64,000 nucleotides of DNA from Arthrobacter sp. Marseille-P9274 (lineage in GTDB: Bacteria; Actinomycetota; Actinomycetes; Actinomycetales; Micrococcaceae): positions 2,702,033 to 2,766,032 of the forward strand of contig NZ_CAMPOV010000001.1 of NCBI RefSeq assembly GCF_946892675.1. Reading direction: 5' to 3'. Below, piece by piece: positions 16,947 through 28,835 of the stretch. The notes under the pieces were generated by a model. That model had not been told where the DNA came from. It saw nothing but the letters and a program-made list of their open reading frames with translations, and did not search any database. Numbering within the stretch: position 1 is the stretch's first letter; each line of letters starts with the position of its first letter. Made by a program: the position numbers and the translations under genes.

Positions 16947-17297
16947 ATGCACAAAGCTTGTCCGCTCAAGGACCTCGCCCCGGGAGACGCCCTGCGCCTC
17001 GATACCGCCCCACCCATCGCCGTCTTCCATACGGAGGAGGGCGAGCTTTTCGCCATTGACGACACCTGCACCCACCAGGACGCCTCGCTGGCCGACGGCT
17101 GGGTTGAGGGCTGCGAAGTCGAGTGCCCGCTGCATGCCTCCAAGTTCGACCTGCGCACCGGGCAGGTCGACTCTCCCCCGGCCAAGCTGCCGGTCCGGGT
17201 ACATAAGGTATCGGTCGTCGACGGCGACATCATGGTCGAGGAATCCGCTGAGGCTCCGAACCTCCCGCCTGGCCTGACCGTCGACGGCCACGCCTGA
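16947..17297 (+). CDS. Rieske-type ferredoxin
   Basis: A 116-residue [2Fe-2S] electron carrier. Cluster ligands are C41-x-H43 (DTCTHQDASL) and C60-x2-H63 (VECPLHASKFDLRTG), the standard Rieske ferredoxin spacing. ATG 16947 follows AAAGG about nine bases upstream; a GTG at 16923 would add eight residues and is less likely. It is 32 bp upstream of the BCCT transporter. With the FAD reductase and the Rieske oxygenase of the divergent operon it completes a three-component monooxygenase. Confidence 0.92.
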   Translation: MHKACPLKDLAPGDALRLDTAPPIAVFHTEEGELFAIDDTCTHQDASLADGWVEGCEVECPLHASKFDLRTGQVDSPPAKLPVRVHKVSVVDGDIMVEESAEAPNLPPGLTVDGHA

Positions 17298-17329
17298 GTC
17301 CTCTCCCCCGATATACAAAGGAACCGTTC

Positions 17330-19204
17330 ATGGCAATCAACAGCGACGTCACCGTCGGCCAAAGCAACGTACCTCCCGTTGGCCCGGATACGGAACCGGA
17401 GCTCGCTCCGGTCGAAGAGGACCGGCAGATCCTCCAGGCCCTGCGAGAGAGCAAAACCGAGCAGGCTGCGACGCGTCGCCGGCTGTTCGGCAGGGAGGGC
17501 CTCGACAAGGTCACCTTCGGGGTGACGGGTCTGCTAACCCTGGCATTTGTCATCTGGGGGTTTTCCGGCAAGGAGAACTTCGCGGCCACGTCCCAGGTAA
17601 TGCTGGACTGGGTCATGGAAAATACCGGTTGGCTTTTCGTCGCGGTGGCTTCGCTGTTCGTGGTCTACGTGTTGTGGCTGGCCCTGAGCCGCTTTGGTAA
17701 TATCCCGCTGGGCAGGGACGGCGAAAAGCCCGAGTACTCCATGGTCTCCTGGATCTCGATGATGTTTGCCGCAGGTATGGGCATCGGCCTGATGTTCTAC
17801 GGTGTGGCAGAACCGCTCTACCACTACATCTCCCCGCCGCCGGGCACGGTCGACGGCCAGACGCCTGCGGCCGTCCAATCGGCCATGGCGACTTCCATCT
17901 TCCACTGGACCCTGCACCCATGGGCCATGTACGCGGTAGTGGGCGCTGCCATGGCCTACGGAACCTACAGGCTTGGCCGCAGACAGCTCATCTCAGCAAC
18001 CTTCACGTCGCTCTTCGGAATCCGGAGGGTGGAAGGTCCGCTCGGCAAGGTCATCAACATGCTGGCCATTTTCGCCACGCTCTTCGGTACCGCGGCATCC
18101 CTCGGACTCGGGGCCCTGCAGATCGGCAGTGGCATGGCTTCCAACGGCTGGATCGGCGGCCAACTGGCCACGCCCGTTCTTGTCGTCATCGTTGCCGTCC
18201 TTACCGCCTGCTTCATCGCCTCGGCCGTCTCCGGGATCAGCCGCGGCATCCAGTGGCTCTCCAACATCAACATGGTCCTGGCCGTGGTCCTTGCCATCAT
18301 TGTCTTCGTGGCCGGGCCGACGCTCTTCATCCTGAACCTGATCCCGGCGGCCGTCGGCGACTATGCCCGGGACCTGGCCGAGATGGCCTCCCGCACGGAG
18401 GCCGTGGGTGACGACGCGCTGCGCACGTGGATGTCCGGCTGGACCATCTTCTACTGGGCGTGGTGGGTGTCCTGGACGCCCTTCGTTGGCATGTTCATTG
18501 CCCGGATCAGCCGCGGCCGCACCATCCGACAGTTCGTCACGGGTGTGCTGCTGGTGCCGAGCATCGTCAGCGTGATCTGGTTCGGCGTCTTCGGCGGCGC
18601 CGCTATCAATATCCAGTCCGCGGCCGACGCTACTCCGGCCGCGGGAGACGGACTCGCCACCATCGTCGACGGCACGCCCACCATTTCCTTCGACAGCGCG
18701 CTCTTCGATCTGCTGCATCACCTGCCGCTGTCCAATGGCATCGCCGGCGCGGTCTCGATTCTCGCCATGGTTCTGGTGGCCATCTTCTTCGTCACAGGCG
18801 CCGACGCGGCCTCCATTGTGATGGGTTCGCTCAGTTCCAATGGCACGGAGGAACCACGCCGGGGCGTGGTCATTTTCTGGGGCGCCCTCACCGGTGCGGT
18901 CGCCGCGGTTATGCTGCTGGCCGGCGGCGACCAACCTGCCGAAGCCCTCAGCGGCCTGCAACGGGTCACCATCGTGTCGGCGCTGCCATTCGTGCTGGTG
19001 ATGTCCCTCATGTGCTTCGCCCTGGTCAAGGACCTGCGCCGCGACCCGCTTGCCCTGCGCAAGCGGCTGGCCGACTCGGTGGTGGAGCGTGCCATCCGCT
19101 CCGGTGTGGACCAGCACCGGGGCGTGCGCTTCGACCTTGTCACCAAACACGAGTGCGACGGCGAATGTCCGGACGGCGAGCGCTGCCCGGCGAGTACCAG
19201 CTAA
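17330..19204 (+). CDS. BCCT-family glycine betaine transporter
   Basis: A 624-residue membrane symporter with about twelve helices. It carries the glycine-rich stretch FAAGMGIGLMFYGVAEP and the aromatic signature FYWAWWVSWTPFVGMFIARIS of sodium-coupled betaine carriers such as BetP. An N-terminal hydrophilic region of about 60 residues is acidic. The C-terminal tail is unusual: after the last helix and a basic stretch it ends with three cysteines in KHECDGECPDGERC. It lies between the Rieske ferredoxin (32 bp) and dimethylglycine oxidase (57 bp). Import of betaine or dimethylglycine for catabolism is therefore more likely than pure osmoprotection. Confidence 0.93.
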   Translation: MAINSDVTVGQSNVPPVGPDTEPELAPVEEDRQILQALRESKTEQAATRRRLFGREGLDKVTFGVTGLLTLAFVIWGFSGKENFAATSQVMLDWVMENTGWLFVAVASLFVVYVLWLALSRFGNIPLGRDGEKPEYSMVSWISMMFAAGMGIGLMFYGVAEPLYHYISPPPGTVDGQTPAAVQSAMATSIFHWTLHPWAMYAVVGAAMAYGTYRLGRRQLISATFTSLFGIRRVEGPLGKVINMLAIFATLFGTAASLGLGALQIGSGMASNGWIGGQLATPVLVVIVAVLTACFIASAVSGISRGIQWLSNINMVLAVVLAIIVFVAGPTLFILNLIPAAVGDYARDLAEMASRTEAVGDDALRTWMSGWTIFYWAWWVSWTPFVGMFIARISRGRTIRQFVTGVLLVPSIVSVIWFGVFGGAAINIQSAADATPAAGDGLATIVDGTPTISFDSALFDLLHHLPLSNGIAGAVSILAMVLVAIFFVTGADAASIVMGSLSSNGTEEPRRGVVIFWGALTGAVAAVMLLAGGDQPAEALSGLQRVTIVSALPFVLVMSLMCFALVKDLRRDPLALRKRLADSVVERAIRSGVDQHRGVRFDLVTKHECDGECPDGERCPASTS

Positions 19205-19234
19205 CGCCCCCGGATGCCCGCGTCCGCTTTTTAG

Positions 19235-21742
<2,508 letters not shown>

Positions 21743-21776
21743 TTCCTTCGCCGGCCCAGCCGATGAGTGCAAAAGG

Positions 21777-21820
21777 GAGGGGCACAGTCCGCCGTTCGCT
21801 GCGGGCCGTGCCCCTCGTTT
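21777..21820 (+). terminator. Terminator after dimethylglycine oxidase
   Basis: GAGGGGCAC (21777-21785) pairs with GTGCCCCTC (21808-21816) and is followed by GTTT. It stands between convergent genes. Confidence 0.6.
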
Positions 21821-21863
21821 GCGCGGCCCGGGCCTGCTACGCCCCGGCCGCCCGTACCATCGC

Positions 21864-23078
21864 CTAGGCAGGAACCATCCCGTGCGGGTCGATCACGTAC
21901 TTCTTCGCCGCTCCCTGGTCGAATTCCCGGTAGCCCTGGGGCGCGTCGTCCAGGCTGATTGTGGTGGCGTTCACGGCCTTGGAGATGTCCGCCTTGCCGG
22001 CCAAGATCAGGTTCATCAGCTTGCGGTTGTACCGCTTCACCGGGCACTGTCCCGTGGTGAACGAGAGCGACTTGGCCCAGCCGGTCCCCAGATTCACGCC
22101 GATCTGGCCGACCTTTGCGTTCTCGTCGACGGCGCCGGGGTCCCCGGTAACGTAGAGGCCGGGAATGCCCAGCGCGCCGCCCACCTGCGTCACCGACATG
22201 ACGTCGTTCAGCACCGTGGCCGGCGCCTCACCGGCGTTGGCGCCGTGCCCGCGGGCCTCAAACCCGACCGCGTCCACCGCGGCATCGACTACGGGGATGC
22301 CGAGGATCTGCTCGATCCTTTCCGGCAGCGAGCCTTCCTGACTCAGGTCGATGGTCTCGCAGCCGAAGCTTGCGGCCTGCCTCAGCCGTTCGGCGTTCAA
22401 GTCGCCGACGATGACCGCCGAGGCGCCCAGCAGCTGCGAGGAAAAAGCAGCGGCCAGTCCCACCGGCCCCGCTCCGGCGACGTAGACCGTGGAGCCTGTC
22501 GTGACGCCGGCAGTGAACGCGCCGTGATAGCCGGTGGGGAAGATGTCGGAGAGCATGGTCAGGTCCAGGATCTTCTCCAGCGCCTGGTCCCGGTCCGGGA
22601 ACTTGAGCAGGTTGAAGTCGGCGTAGGGCACCATCACGTACTCGGCCTGCCCGCCGACCCACCCGCCCATGTCCACGTAGCCGTAGGCCGCGCCGGGCCT
22701 GGCCGGGTTCACATTGAGGCAGACCCCGGTCTTGCCTTCATTGCACATCCGGCAGCGGCCGCAGGCGATGTTGAACGGGACTGAGCAGATGTCGCCTTCC
22801 TTGACGAAGAGCACGTCATCGCCGGTCTCGACGACCTCGCCGGTGATCTCGTGGCCGAGCGACTGGCCGGCCGGCGCGGTGGTGCGCCCACGGACCATGT
22901 GCTGGTCGCTGCCGCAGATATTAGTCGCGACCAGCTTGAGAATCGCGGCGTGCGGGGCCTTCTGCTGGATGCCCATCTTGCTGGCTACCTCGGACGGCAG
23001 CTCGAGCTTCGGGTAGTCGATTGTCTCAACCGCTACTTCCCCGGGCCCCTTATAAACGACAACACGGTTTCCCGTCAT
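21864..23078 (-). CDS. fdhA: Glutathione-independent formaldehyde dehydrogenase
   Basis: A 404-residue zinc medium-chain dehydrogenase of the Pseudomonas FdhA type, which oxidises free formaldehyde to formate with tightly bound NAD; EC 1.2.1.46. Catalytic zinc cysteine C55 lies in ATNICGSDQHMVRGR, the His in GHEITGEVVE, the structural cysteines in CGRCRMCNEGKTGVC, and the nucleotide motif in GAGPVGLAAAF. The long family-specific insert with YVDMGGWVGGQAEYV is present. ATG 23078 follows AGAGGAAAACACC. It is 77 bp downstream of the aquaporin gene and converges on the betaine operon. It offers a second, thiol-independent formaldehyde route beside the mycothiol enzyme at 12990-14075. Confidence 0.92.
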   Translation of the reverse strand: MTGNRVVVYKGPGEVAVETIDYPKLELPSEVASKMGIQQKAPHAAILKLVATNICGSDQHMVRGRTTAPAGQSLGHEITGEVVETGDDVLFVKEGDICSVPFNIACGRCRMCNEGKTGVCLNVNPARPGAAYGYVDMGGWVGGQAEYVMVPYADFNLLKFPDRDQALEKILDLTMLSDIFPTGYHGAFTAGVTTGSTVYVAGAGPVGLAAAFSSQLLGASAVIVGDLNAERLRQAASFGCETIDLSQEGSLPERIEQILGIPVVDAAVDAVGFEARGHGANAGEAPATVLNDVMSVTQVGGALGIPGLYVTGDPGAVDENAKVGQIGVNLGTGWAKSLSFTTGQCPVKRYNRKLMNLILAGKADISKAVNATTISLDDAPQGYREFDQGAAKKYVIDPHGMVPA

Positions 23079-23155
23079 GGTGTTTTCCTCTCGTTTCCAG
23101 TAGGCGCGAGGCCGCAGTGCCCCGCGAATCTGTTGGCTCGATTGAACGCGCCTGA

Positions 23156-23941
23156 TTATTCGTCGTCGGAAAAATGCTTCTTGCTGTTCTCCGGTGCCAC
23201 TGACGGTTTGTCCGCCCGTGGTTCGGCTTCGGGGACCTCGCGCGGGCGGACCACCAGATCGTAGACCACGGCGGCGACAATGCTGCCGATGAAAGGGCCG
23301 ATGATATAGAGGGGGAACTGTGACCACTCGACCTGGCCGCCGAAGATGGACTGGACGAGATCGGGCCCGAATGTGCGGGCGGGGTTGAGCGAACCGCCGG
23401 TCAGGGGGCCGATGACCAGGATGGCTCCCGCGACGGCCAGCCCGATGATCAGGCCGGCCCAGCCCTTGGGGGCGCGCCTGTCCACCGCGACCGCCATGAC
23501 GGCGAGCATGAGCAGGAAGGTTCCCAAGGCCTCGGCGACGATGCCCTGGCCGTAGGAGACTCCATCTCCCAGCGCGGTCGCGCCGCCGCCCAGGTCAACA
23601 GCCCGCGTTCCGAAGGATGCCACCAGCAGGAGGCTGCCGACGGCGGCGCCCACGAACTGGGCGATGAAGTAAGGAAGCACCTCTGCCCAGGGAAAGCGCC
23701 GCGTCACGGCCAAGGCGATCGTTACGGCCGGATTGATGTGGGAGCCGGAAACCGCCAGCAATGCGTAGATGGACACTGCGACGGCGATAGCGAACGCCAG
23801 GGCAATGAATCCAACGCCCGGGTACGTCAGCTCTCCTTGGCCCGCGGTCAGCGCCGCCAGCACGGAGCCGACGCCAAAAACTACCAGTACTGCCGTGCCA
23901 AGCACTTCTGCGGCAAGGCGTCGCATGAGAGGCGGGGTCAT
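23156..23941 (-). CDS. MIP-family channel (aquaporin/glycerol facilitator)
   Basis: A 261-residue six-helix membrane channel. Both pore loops are intact: SGSHINPAVT after helix 2 and GGSLNPARTFGP after helix 5. The general layout is aquaporin-like, but selectivity for water, glycerol or another small neutral solute cannot be read safely. The C-terminal tail of about 40 residues is charged and cytoplasmic. ATG 23941 is preceded by GGATGG; an internal ATG at 23926 is an alternative. It lies upstream of fdhA on the same strand with a 77-bp gap. Membership in one transcript suggests transport of a neutral metabolite such as urea or methanol, but this is speculation. Confidence 0.88.
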   Translation of the reverse strand: MTPPLMRRLAAEVLGTAVLVVFGVGSVLAALTAGQGELTYPGVGFIALAFAIAVAVSIYALLAVSGSHINPAVTIALAVTRRFPWAEVLPYFIAQFVGAAVGSLLLVASFGTRAVDLGGGATALGDGVSYGQGIVAEALGTFLLMLAVMAVAVDRRAPKGWAGLIIGLAVAGAILVIGPLTGGSLNPARTFGPDLVQSIFGGQVEWSQFPLYIIGPFIGSIVAAVVYDLVVRPREVPEAEPRADKPSVAPENSKKHFSDDE

Positions 23942-24057
23942 TTTGCACCATCCATTCGATAACGCAGAAAAAGTTACGAAAATGGAACTGGCTAGCTGGC
24001 TGCGAGTCTAGGCGGGGCCATTGGAATGAGTCAATGGGTAGAAGGGCACAACCGCGC

Positions 24058-25113
24058 TCAGGGCTTCAGCAACACCTTGATGGCACGGCGCTCATCCATA
24101 GCCCGGTAGGCTTCCGGCGCGTCCTCGAGCGGCATCTCGACATCGAAGACGCGGCCCGGGTCGATGGCGCCGGACAGCACGTCCTCCAGCAACTCCGGGA
24201 TATAGGTCCGGGCCGGTGCCATGCCGCCGGCGACCGAGATGTTCTTGGCGAAGAGCACTCCGATCGGCAGTTCCGGTCCGGCCGCGGGCACGCCCACGTA
24301 GCCGAGGCTGCCGCCGGGCCGCGTGCAGCGCAGTGCCTGGTCCATCGATTCCTTGGTCCCGACGCATTCGAGCACCGAATCGGCCAGCACGCCACCCAGC
24401 AGCTCGCGGACCTTCTGCGCTCCGTCCCGGCCGCGTTCGGACACGATGTCGGTGGCGCCGAACTCCCGCGCCAGCGCCTGGCGGTCGGCATGCCGGGACA
24501 TCGCAATGACACGCTCGGCGCCCACCCGCTTCGCCGCCAGCACCCCGCACAGCCCCACGGCGCCGTCGCCGACCACCACGACGGTCCGGCCGGGGCCCGC
24601 TTTGGCGCTCACGGCAGCATGGTGCCCCGTGGCCATCACGTCCGACAGCGTCAGCAGGCTCGCCGCCAGCGCCGCCTCCGGCTCGGTGACGCCGGGTACG
24701 CGGACCAGAGTCCCGTCCGCCAACGGGACCCTGACCGCCTCGCCCTGCCCGGCGTCGACGTAGTGACCATGCTCGTCCTCCCCGCCCCAACCCGCCCGGT
24801 GGCTGCACGCCACGGTGATGCCGTTCCGGCAGGACGGGCAGTTTCCGCAGCTGACCACGAACGGCGCGATCACGAAGTCCCCCGGCGCCAGTGTGGAGAC
24901 GGCGTCACCGACCTTCTCGACCACGCCGATGAACTCGTGGCCGATCGCCCGCGGTTCTTCGGTGGGACGCACCCCGCGGTACGGCCAGAGGTCGGAACCG
25001 CAGACGCACGCCGCCGTGACGCGGACCAGGGCATCGGTCGGCAGCTTCAGCTCGGGGTAGTTCCGGTCTTCCACGCGGATGTCTCCTGGTCCATGAATAA
25101 CGGCAGCTCGCAC
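24058..25113 (-). CDS. Zinc-dependent alcohol dehydrogenase family protein
   Basis: A 351-residue medium-chain dehydrogenase. Catalytic zinc residues are in AACVCGSDLWPYRG and GHEFIG; structural zinc cysteines in CGNCPSCRNGITVAC; the nucleotide motif is VVVGDGAVGLCGVLAA. The GTG start at 25113 is preceded by AAGGAGAGA. It is a relative of FdhA-like and threonine dehydrogenase-like enzymes, but no specific substrate is visible. It is separated from the aquaporin gene by 116 bp and lies on the same strand as fdhA, so a C1 or aldehyde role is possible. It ends the accessory island. Confidence 0.85.
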   Translation of the reverse strand: MRAAVIHGPGDIRVEDRNYPELKLPTDALVRVTAACVCGSDLWPYRGVRPTEEPRAIGHEFIGVVEKVGDAVSTLAPGDFVIAPFVVSCGNCPSCRNGITVACSHRAGWGGEDEHGHYVDAGQGEAVRVPLADGTLVRVPGVTEPEAALAASLLTLSDVMATGHHAAVSAKAGPGRTVVVVGDGAVGLCGVLAAKRVGAERVIAMSRHADRQALAREFGATDIVSERGRDGAQKVRELLGGVLADSVLECVGTKESMDQALRCTRPGGSLGYVGVPAAGPELPIGVLFAKNISVAGGMAPARTYIPELLEDVLSGAIDPGRVFDVEMPLEDAPEAYRAMDERRAIKVLLKP

Positions 25114-25188
25114 GCGTCTCTCCTTCGGTCAGTGGGATGCGTCTTCAGACTAGCGCCGCCCGGCCAGCTTGCCGCGCCGCCACGTTAA

Positions 25189-25245
25189 AGTACGACGGCG
25201 CCCGTTCGCCTTTCCGAACGGAAGGTGAACGGGCGCCGTCGTACT
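25189..25245 (-). terminator. Very strong terminator after sucD
   Basis: Bases 25189-25214 pair with 25220-25245 over about 26 bp (two G.U) with a 5-nt loop. The outer core is GTACGACGGCG. Read on the minus strand it ends in CTTTAA, which suits the end of the sucCD transcript. Confidence 0.8.
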
Positions 25246-25342
25246 CCCCTGATCCAGGAAGCAGCCGATGTCCCTTTTCGGGCGGAAAAGGGCATCAGCA
25301 GAGCAGTCGATCCGGAAGAAGGTTCCTCCAGGTGCCGCGTGC

Positions 25343-26278
25343 TTAGAGGTTCGAGGCCTCTTCGTGCTCGGGGTAGACCTCGCGCAGCAGGTGGGCCGTC
25401 TCGGACGGGGTCTTGCCGACCTTGACGCCTGCGGCCTCGAGGGCCTCCTTCTTTGCCTGCGCGGTGCCCGAGGAGCCGGAGACGATGGCGCCGGCGTGGC
25501 CCATGGTCTTGCCCTCGGGGGCGGTGAAGCCGGCCACGTAGCCGACGACCGGCTTGGTGACGTTCTTCTTGATGAACTCGGCCGCACGCTCCTCGGCGTC
25601 GCCGCCGATTTCGCCGATCATGACGATCGCCTTGGTGTCCGGATCCGCCTCGAACGCAGCCAGGGCGTCGATGTGCGTGGTACCGATGACCGGGTCGCCG
25701 CCGATGCCGATGGCGGTGGAGAAGCCCAGGTCGCGCAGTTCGTACATCATCTGGTAGGTCAGGGTGCCCGACTTGGAGACCAGGCCCACGCCGCCCTTGC
25801 CGGTGATATTGGCCGGGGTGATGCCGACCAGCGACTCGCCGGGGGTGATGATGCCGGGGCAGTTCGGGCCGATGATGCGGGTGACCTGCTCGCCGTTGGC
25901 GTCCTTCTTGGACTGGGCCAGGGCCCAGAACTCGGCGGAGTCCTGCACGGGCACGCCTTCGGTGATGACGACGACGAGTCCGATCTCGGCTTCGATCGCC
26001 TCGACGACGGCGTCCTTGGTGAAGGCCGGCGGAACGAAGACGATGGAGACGTCGGCGCCGGTTTCAGCCATAGCTTCCTTGACCGAGCCGAAGACGGGCA
26101 GCTCAAGCTCGGCGCCGTGCTGGTCCTTGTGCTTGACGGTGGTGCCGGCCTTGCGGGCGTTCACGCCGCCGACGATGTTGGTCCCGGCATGCAGCATGCG
26201 GGCGGTGTGCTTGGAGCCTTCGCCGCCGGTGATGCCCTGGACGATGACCTTGGAGTCCTTGTTGATGAAGATAGCCAT
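25343..26278 (-). CDS. sucD: Succinyl-CoA synthetase, alpha subunit
   Basis: Alpha subunit of the TCA-cycle ligase that forms succinate and nucleotide triphosphate from succinyl-CoA. The 311-residue protein has the CoA-binding fold at the N-terminus ([15 protein letters not shown]), [12 protein letters not shown] in the middle, and the phosphohistidine loop [14 protein letters not shown]. It follows sucC by 20 bp on the same strand, an obvious two-gene operon. The strong hairpin at 25189-25245 follows the stop after about 100 bp. Confidence 0.97.
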   Translation of the reverse strand: MAIFINKDSKVIVQGITGGEGSKHTARMLHAGTNIVGGVNARKAGTTVKHKDQHGAELELPVFGSVKEAMAETGADVSIVFVPPAFTKDAVVEAIEAEIGLVVVITEGVPVQDSAEFWALAQSKKDANGEQVTRIIGPNCPGIITPGESLVGITPANITGKGGVGLVSKSGTLTYQMMYELRDLGFSTAIGIGGDPVIGTTHIDALAAFEADPDTKAIVMIGEIGGDAEERAAEFIKKNVTKPVVGYVAGFTAPEGKTMGHAGAIVSGSSGTAQAKKEALEAAGVKVGKTPSETAHLLREVYPEHEEASNL

Positions 26279-26298
26279 GTTCTTTTTTTCCTCGATCC

Positions 26299-27462
26299 TT
26301 AGGCGTTCGCCAGCTCGGCGGCCTTGTCGGCGCCCTCATCCATGGAGGTGGCCGAGGTAACCAGCGGGTGGTTGGCCTCGCGCAGGATGCGGCGGCCCTC
26401 GTCCACGTTGTTGCCGTCGAGGCGGACAACCAGCGGCTTGGTGGCCTTGTCGCCCAGGATCTCCAGGGCCTTGACGATGCCGTTGGCGACCGCGTCGCAG
26501 GCGGTGATGCCGCCGAAGACGTTGACGAACACGCTCTTGACCTGCTCGTCGTTGAGGATCACGTCGAGGCCGTTGGCCATGACCTCGGCCGATGCGCCGC
26601 CGCCAATGTCGAGGAAGTTGGCGGGCTTGACGTTGCCGTGCCGCTCGCCGGCGTAGGCGACGACGTCCAGGGTGGACATGACCAGTCCCGCGCCGTTGCC
26701 GATGATGCCGACCTGGCCGTCCAGCTTGACGTAGTTCAGGTCCAGTTCCTTGGCACGGGCCTCGAGCGGATCCGTGGCTTCCTTGTCCTCGAGCTCGGCG
26801 TGGCCGCTCTGGCGGAAGTCAGCGTTCTCGTCCAGGGAGACCTTGCCGTCCAGGGCGATGATGTCGCCGGCGCCGGTCTTGACCAGCGGATTGACCTCGA
26901 CCAGGGTGGCGTCTTCCTTCTTGAAGACGTCCCAGCACTTGATGATCGCCTCGGCGACATTCGGGCGCAGTTCCTCGGCAAAGCCGGCGGCGGCGACGAT
27001 CTCGTCAGCCTTGGCCTGGTCGATGCCGACAGCGGGATCGACGGCGATGCGCGCCAGCGCTTCGGGGCGTTCGACGGCGAGCTGCTCGATCTCCATGCCG
27101 CCTTCCACCGAGCACATGGCCAGGTAGTTGCGGTTGGCCCGGTCGAGCAGGATGGAGAAGTAGTATTCCTCAGCGATGTCCGCGCCCTGCGCGATCATGA
27201 CCTTCTTGACCGTGTGGCCCTTGATGTCCATACCGAGGATGTTGGAGGCGTACTCGAACGCCTCATCCGGAGTCTTCGCGACCTTGACGCCGCCGGCCTT
27301 ACCGCGGCCGCCAACCTTCACCTGCGCCTTGACGACGACGACGCCGCCGATCTTTTCCGCAGCTGCCTTGGCTTCTTCGGGGGTGTACGCAACGATTCCA
27401 GCCAGCACGGGTACACCGTGTGCTTCAAAGAGATCGCGCGCCTGGTATTCATACAGGTCCAC
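26299..27462 (-). CDS. sucC: Succinyl-CoA synthetase, beta subunit
   Basis: Beta, nucleotide-binding subunit of succinyl-CoA synthetase. The 387-residue protein starts [19 protein letters not shown] from a GTG at 27462, preceded by AGAAGGACAC. It carries an ATP-grasp domain ([28 protein letters not shown]) and the C-terminal ligase domain with NIFGG-like [18 protein letters not shown]. It is the first gene of the sucCD operon. A dyad TTCTA-N7-TAGAA (27627-27643) upstream is a possible control site. Confidence 0.97.
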   Translation of the reverse strand: MDLYEYQARDLFEAHGVPVLAGIVAYTPEEAKAAAEKIGGVVVVKAQVKVGGRGKAGGVKVAKTPDEAFEYASNILGMDIKGHTVKKVMIAQGADIAEEYYFSILLDRANRNYLAMCSVEGGMEIEQLAVERPEALARIAVDPAVGIDQAKADEIVAAAGFAEELRPNVAEAIIKCWDVFKKEDATLVEVNPLVKTGAGDIIALDGKVSLDENADFRQSGHAELEDKEATDPLEARAKELDLNYVKLDGQVGIIGNGAGLVMSTLDVVAYAGERHGNVKPANFLDIGGGASAEVMANGLDVILNDEQVKSVFVNVFGGITACDAVANGIVKALEILGDKATKPLVVRLDGNNVDEGRRILREANHPLVTSATSMDEGADKAAELANA

Positions 27463-27516
27463 GGGTTGTGTCCTTCTACGTCGAAGTCGTTTCTGACTCG
27501 GAGCGGGTGATCCTCA

Positions 27517-27540
27517 CCGGGCCGCCTGCAGGAGGCCCGG
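27517..27540. terminator. Hairpin between mscS-type gene and sucC
   Basis: CCGGGCC (27517-27523) pairs with GGCCCGG (27534-27540), with a short inner stem. It lies about 155 bp beyond the channel gene and 55 bp before sucC. It is a possible terminator of the upstream gene or a feature of the sucC leader. Confidence 0.4.
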
Positions 27541-27695
27541 GCAGCGATCACGCTCCATGGGGAACTTTAGTCCCTTGGCACGAGGCGCCTGGCCTAGACT
27601 ACCGTGTTTCGTGATCAAGGGCACAGTTCTATCAGTTGTAGAAATGTCACGGCTTGCGGTACGTGCCGGAACCGCTATACGCCGGGCGGGGCGGC

Positions 27696-28703
27696 CTAGC
27701 GCGCGGGCTGCGCGGCGCTTTCCGCGGCGTCCGCATGGCTCTCGGATCCGGCCGGAACGGTGGTGCCGCCGTCGCGGATCACGGTCTGGTTCAGCAGCGG
27801 AATCCGCAGGCCGGCGCGGTCCAGGTCCAGCTTGAGCCGGGCACGCATGGCGCGGGCCACGCCCCACTGTTCCAGCGGCTTGGTGCGGATTGCGAGCCGG
27901 ATCGTGATGGATTCACCCGTGAGCGCCTCGACGCCCCAGAGCTCCGGATCGTCGAGGATCACGCGGCTGTACTCGTCGTCCTCGCGCAGTTCCTTCGCGG
28001 ACCGCAGGATCAGGTCGCTGACCTTTTCGACGTCGGCGTCGTAGGGCACGGGAATGTCCAGCACAGCCCGGGCCCAGCCCTGCGAGGAGTTGCCCACACG
28101 CAGGATCTCGCCGTTGCGCACGTGCCAGAGCGTTCCGTCGACGGCGCGGACCTGGGTCACCCGCAGCCCGACGGATTCCACCGTTCCGGAGGCTTCACCG
28201 AGGTCCACGACGTCGCCGATGCCGTACTGGTCCTCGGCCACCATGAACAGGCCGGACAGGTAGTCCTTGACCAGGGTCTGGGCACCGAAACCGATGGCGA
28301 CGCCCGCGATACCGGCGCTGGCCAGCAGGGGGGCGAGGTTGAAGCCGAGCTCGGTCATGACCATGAGGATGCCGATAGCGGAGATCGCCACCGTGGCGAT
28401 GGAGCGCAGCACCGAGCCGATTGTCTTGGCGCGCTGGGCACGCCGGACCACGGCGATCGGGGAATCCTGCATCAGCCAGTAGCGCGGGTCCTTCTTGCCG
28501 ACCTTGGCCGTTTCCAGCTTCTCCAGCTTGGCGGTTTCCCCGTCGGCGATCTTCCCCGTGGTGCGGCGGATGACGATGCGCACGGCCAGGTTCAGCAGGA
28601 ACGCCCCGATGATGATGACGCTGACACGGAGCGGCTTATCCAGCCAGAAATCCAAGGAACCCATTGCCGCAACGTCGGCGCCATCCACCGCGATAAAATC
28701 CAT
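27696..28703 (-). CDS. MscS-family mechanosensitive ion channel
   Basis: A 335-residue small-conductance-type channel that opens on membrane tension in hypo-osmotic shock. Three hydrophobic segments lie at residues about 20-45, 95-115 and 120-145. The last holds the glycine/alanine-rich pore helix LLASAGIAGVAIGFGAQTLVKDYLSG, typical of MscS. The beta domain follows (QYGIGDVVDLGEASGTVESVGLRVTQVR), then an alpha/beta domain. The ATG at 28703 has no clear ribosome site; it may be leaderless. It is a useful partner to the betaine carrier in osmotic adaptation. Confidence 0.92.
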   Translation of the reverse strand: MDFIAVDGADVAAMGSLDFWLDKPLRVSVIIIGAFLLNLAVRIVIRRTTGKIADGETAKLEKLETAKVGKKDPRYWLMQDSPIAVVRRAQRAKTIGSVLRSIATVAISAIGILMVMTELGFNLAPLLASAGIAGVAIGFGAQTLVKDYLSGLFMVAEDQYGIGDVVDLGEASGTVESVGLRVTQVRAVDGTLWHVRNGEILRVGNSSQGWARAVLDIPVPYDADVEKVSDLILRSAKELREDDEYSRVILDDPELWGVEALTGESITIRLAIRTKPLEQWGVARAMRARLKLDLDRAGLRIPLLNQTVIRDGGTTVPAGSESHADAAESAAQPAR

Positions 28704-28835
28704 GGTCAAAACGGTAGGGCGTTATCGGCCCGTAACCCAAATGCTCCGGCCGCTCCCGCGCCCCGCCGGACAGGCAGGGCGGTCCCCCGCCGGGAGGCTT
28801 TCCGGACTGGTTCCGGCCGACGCGGGGAAAAGCCC

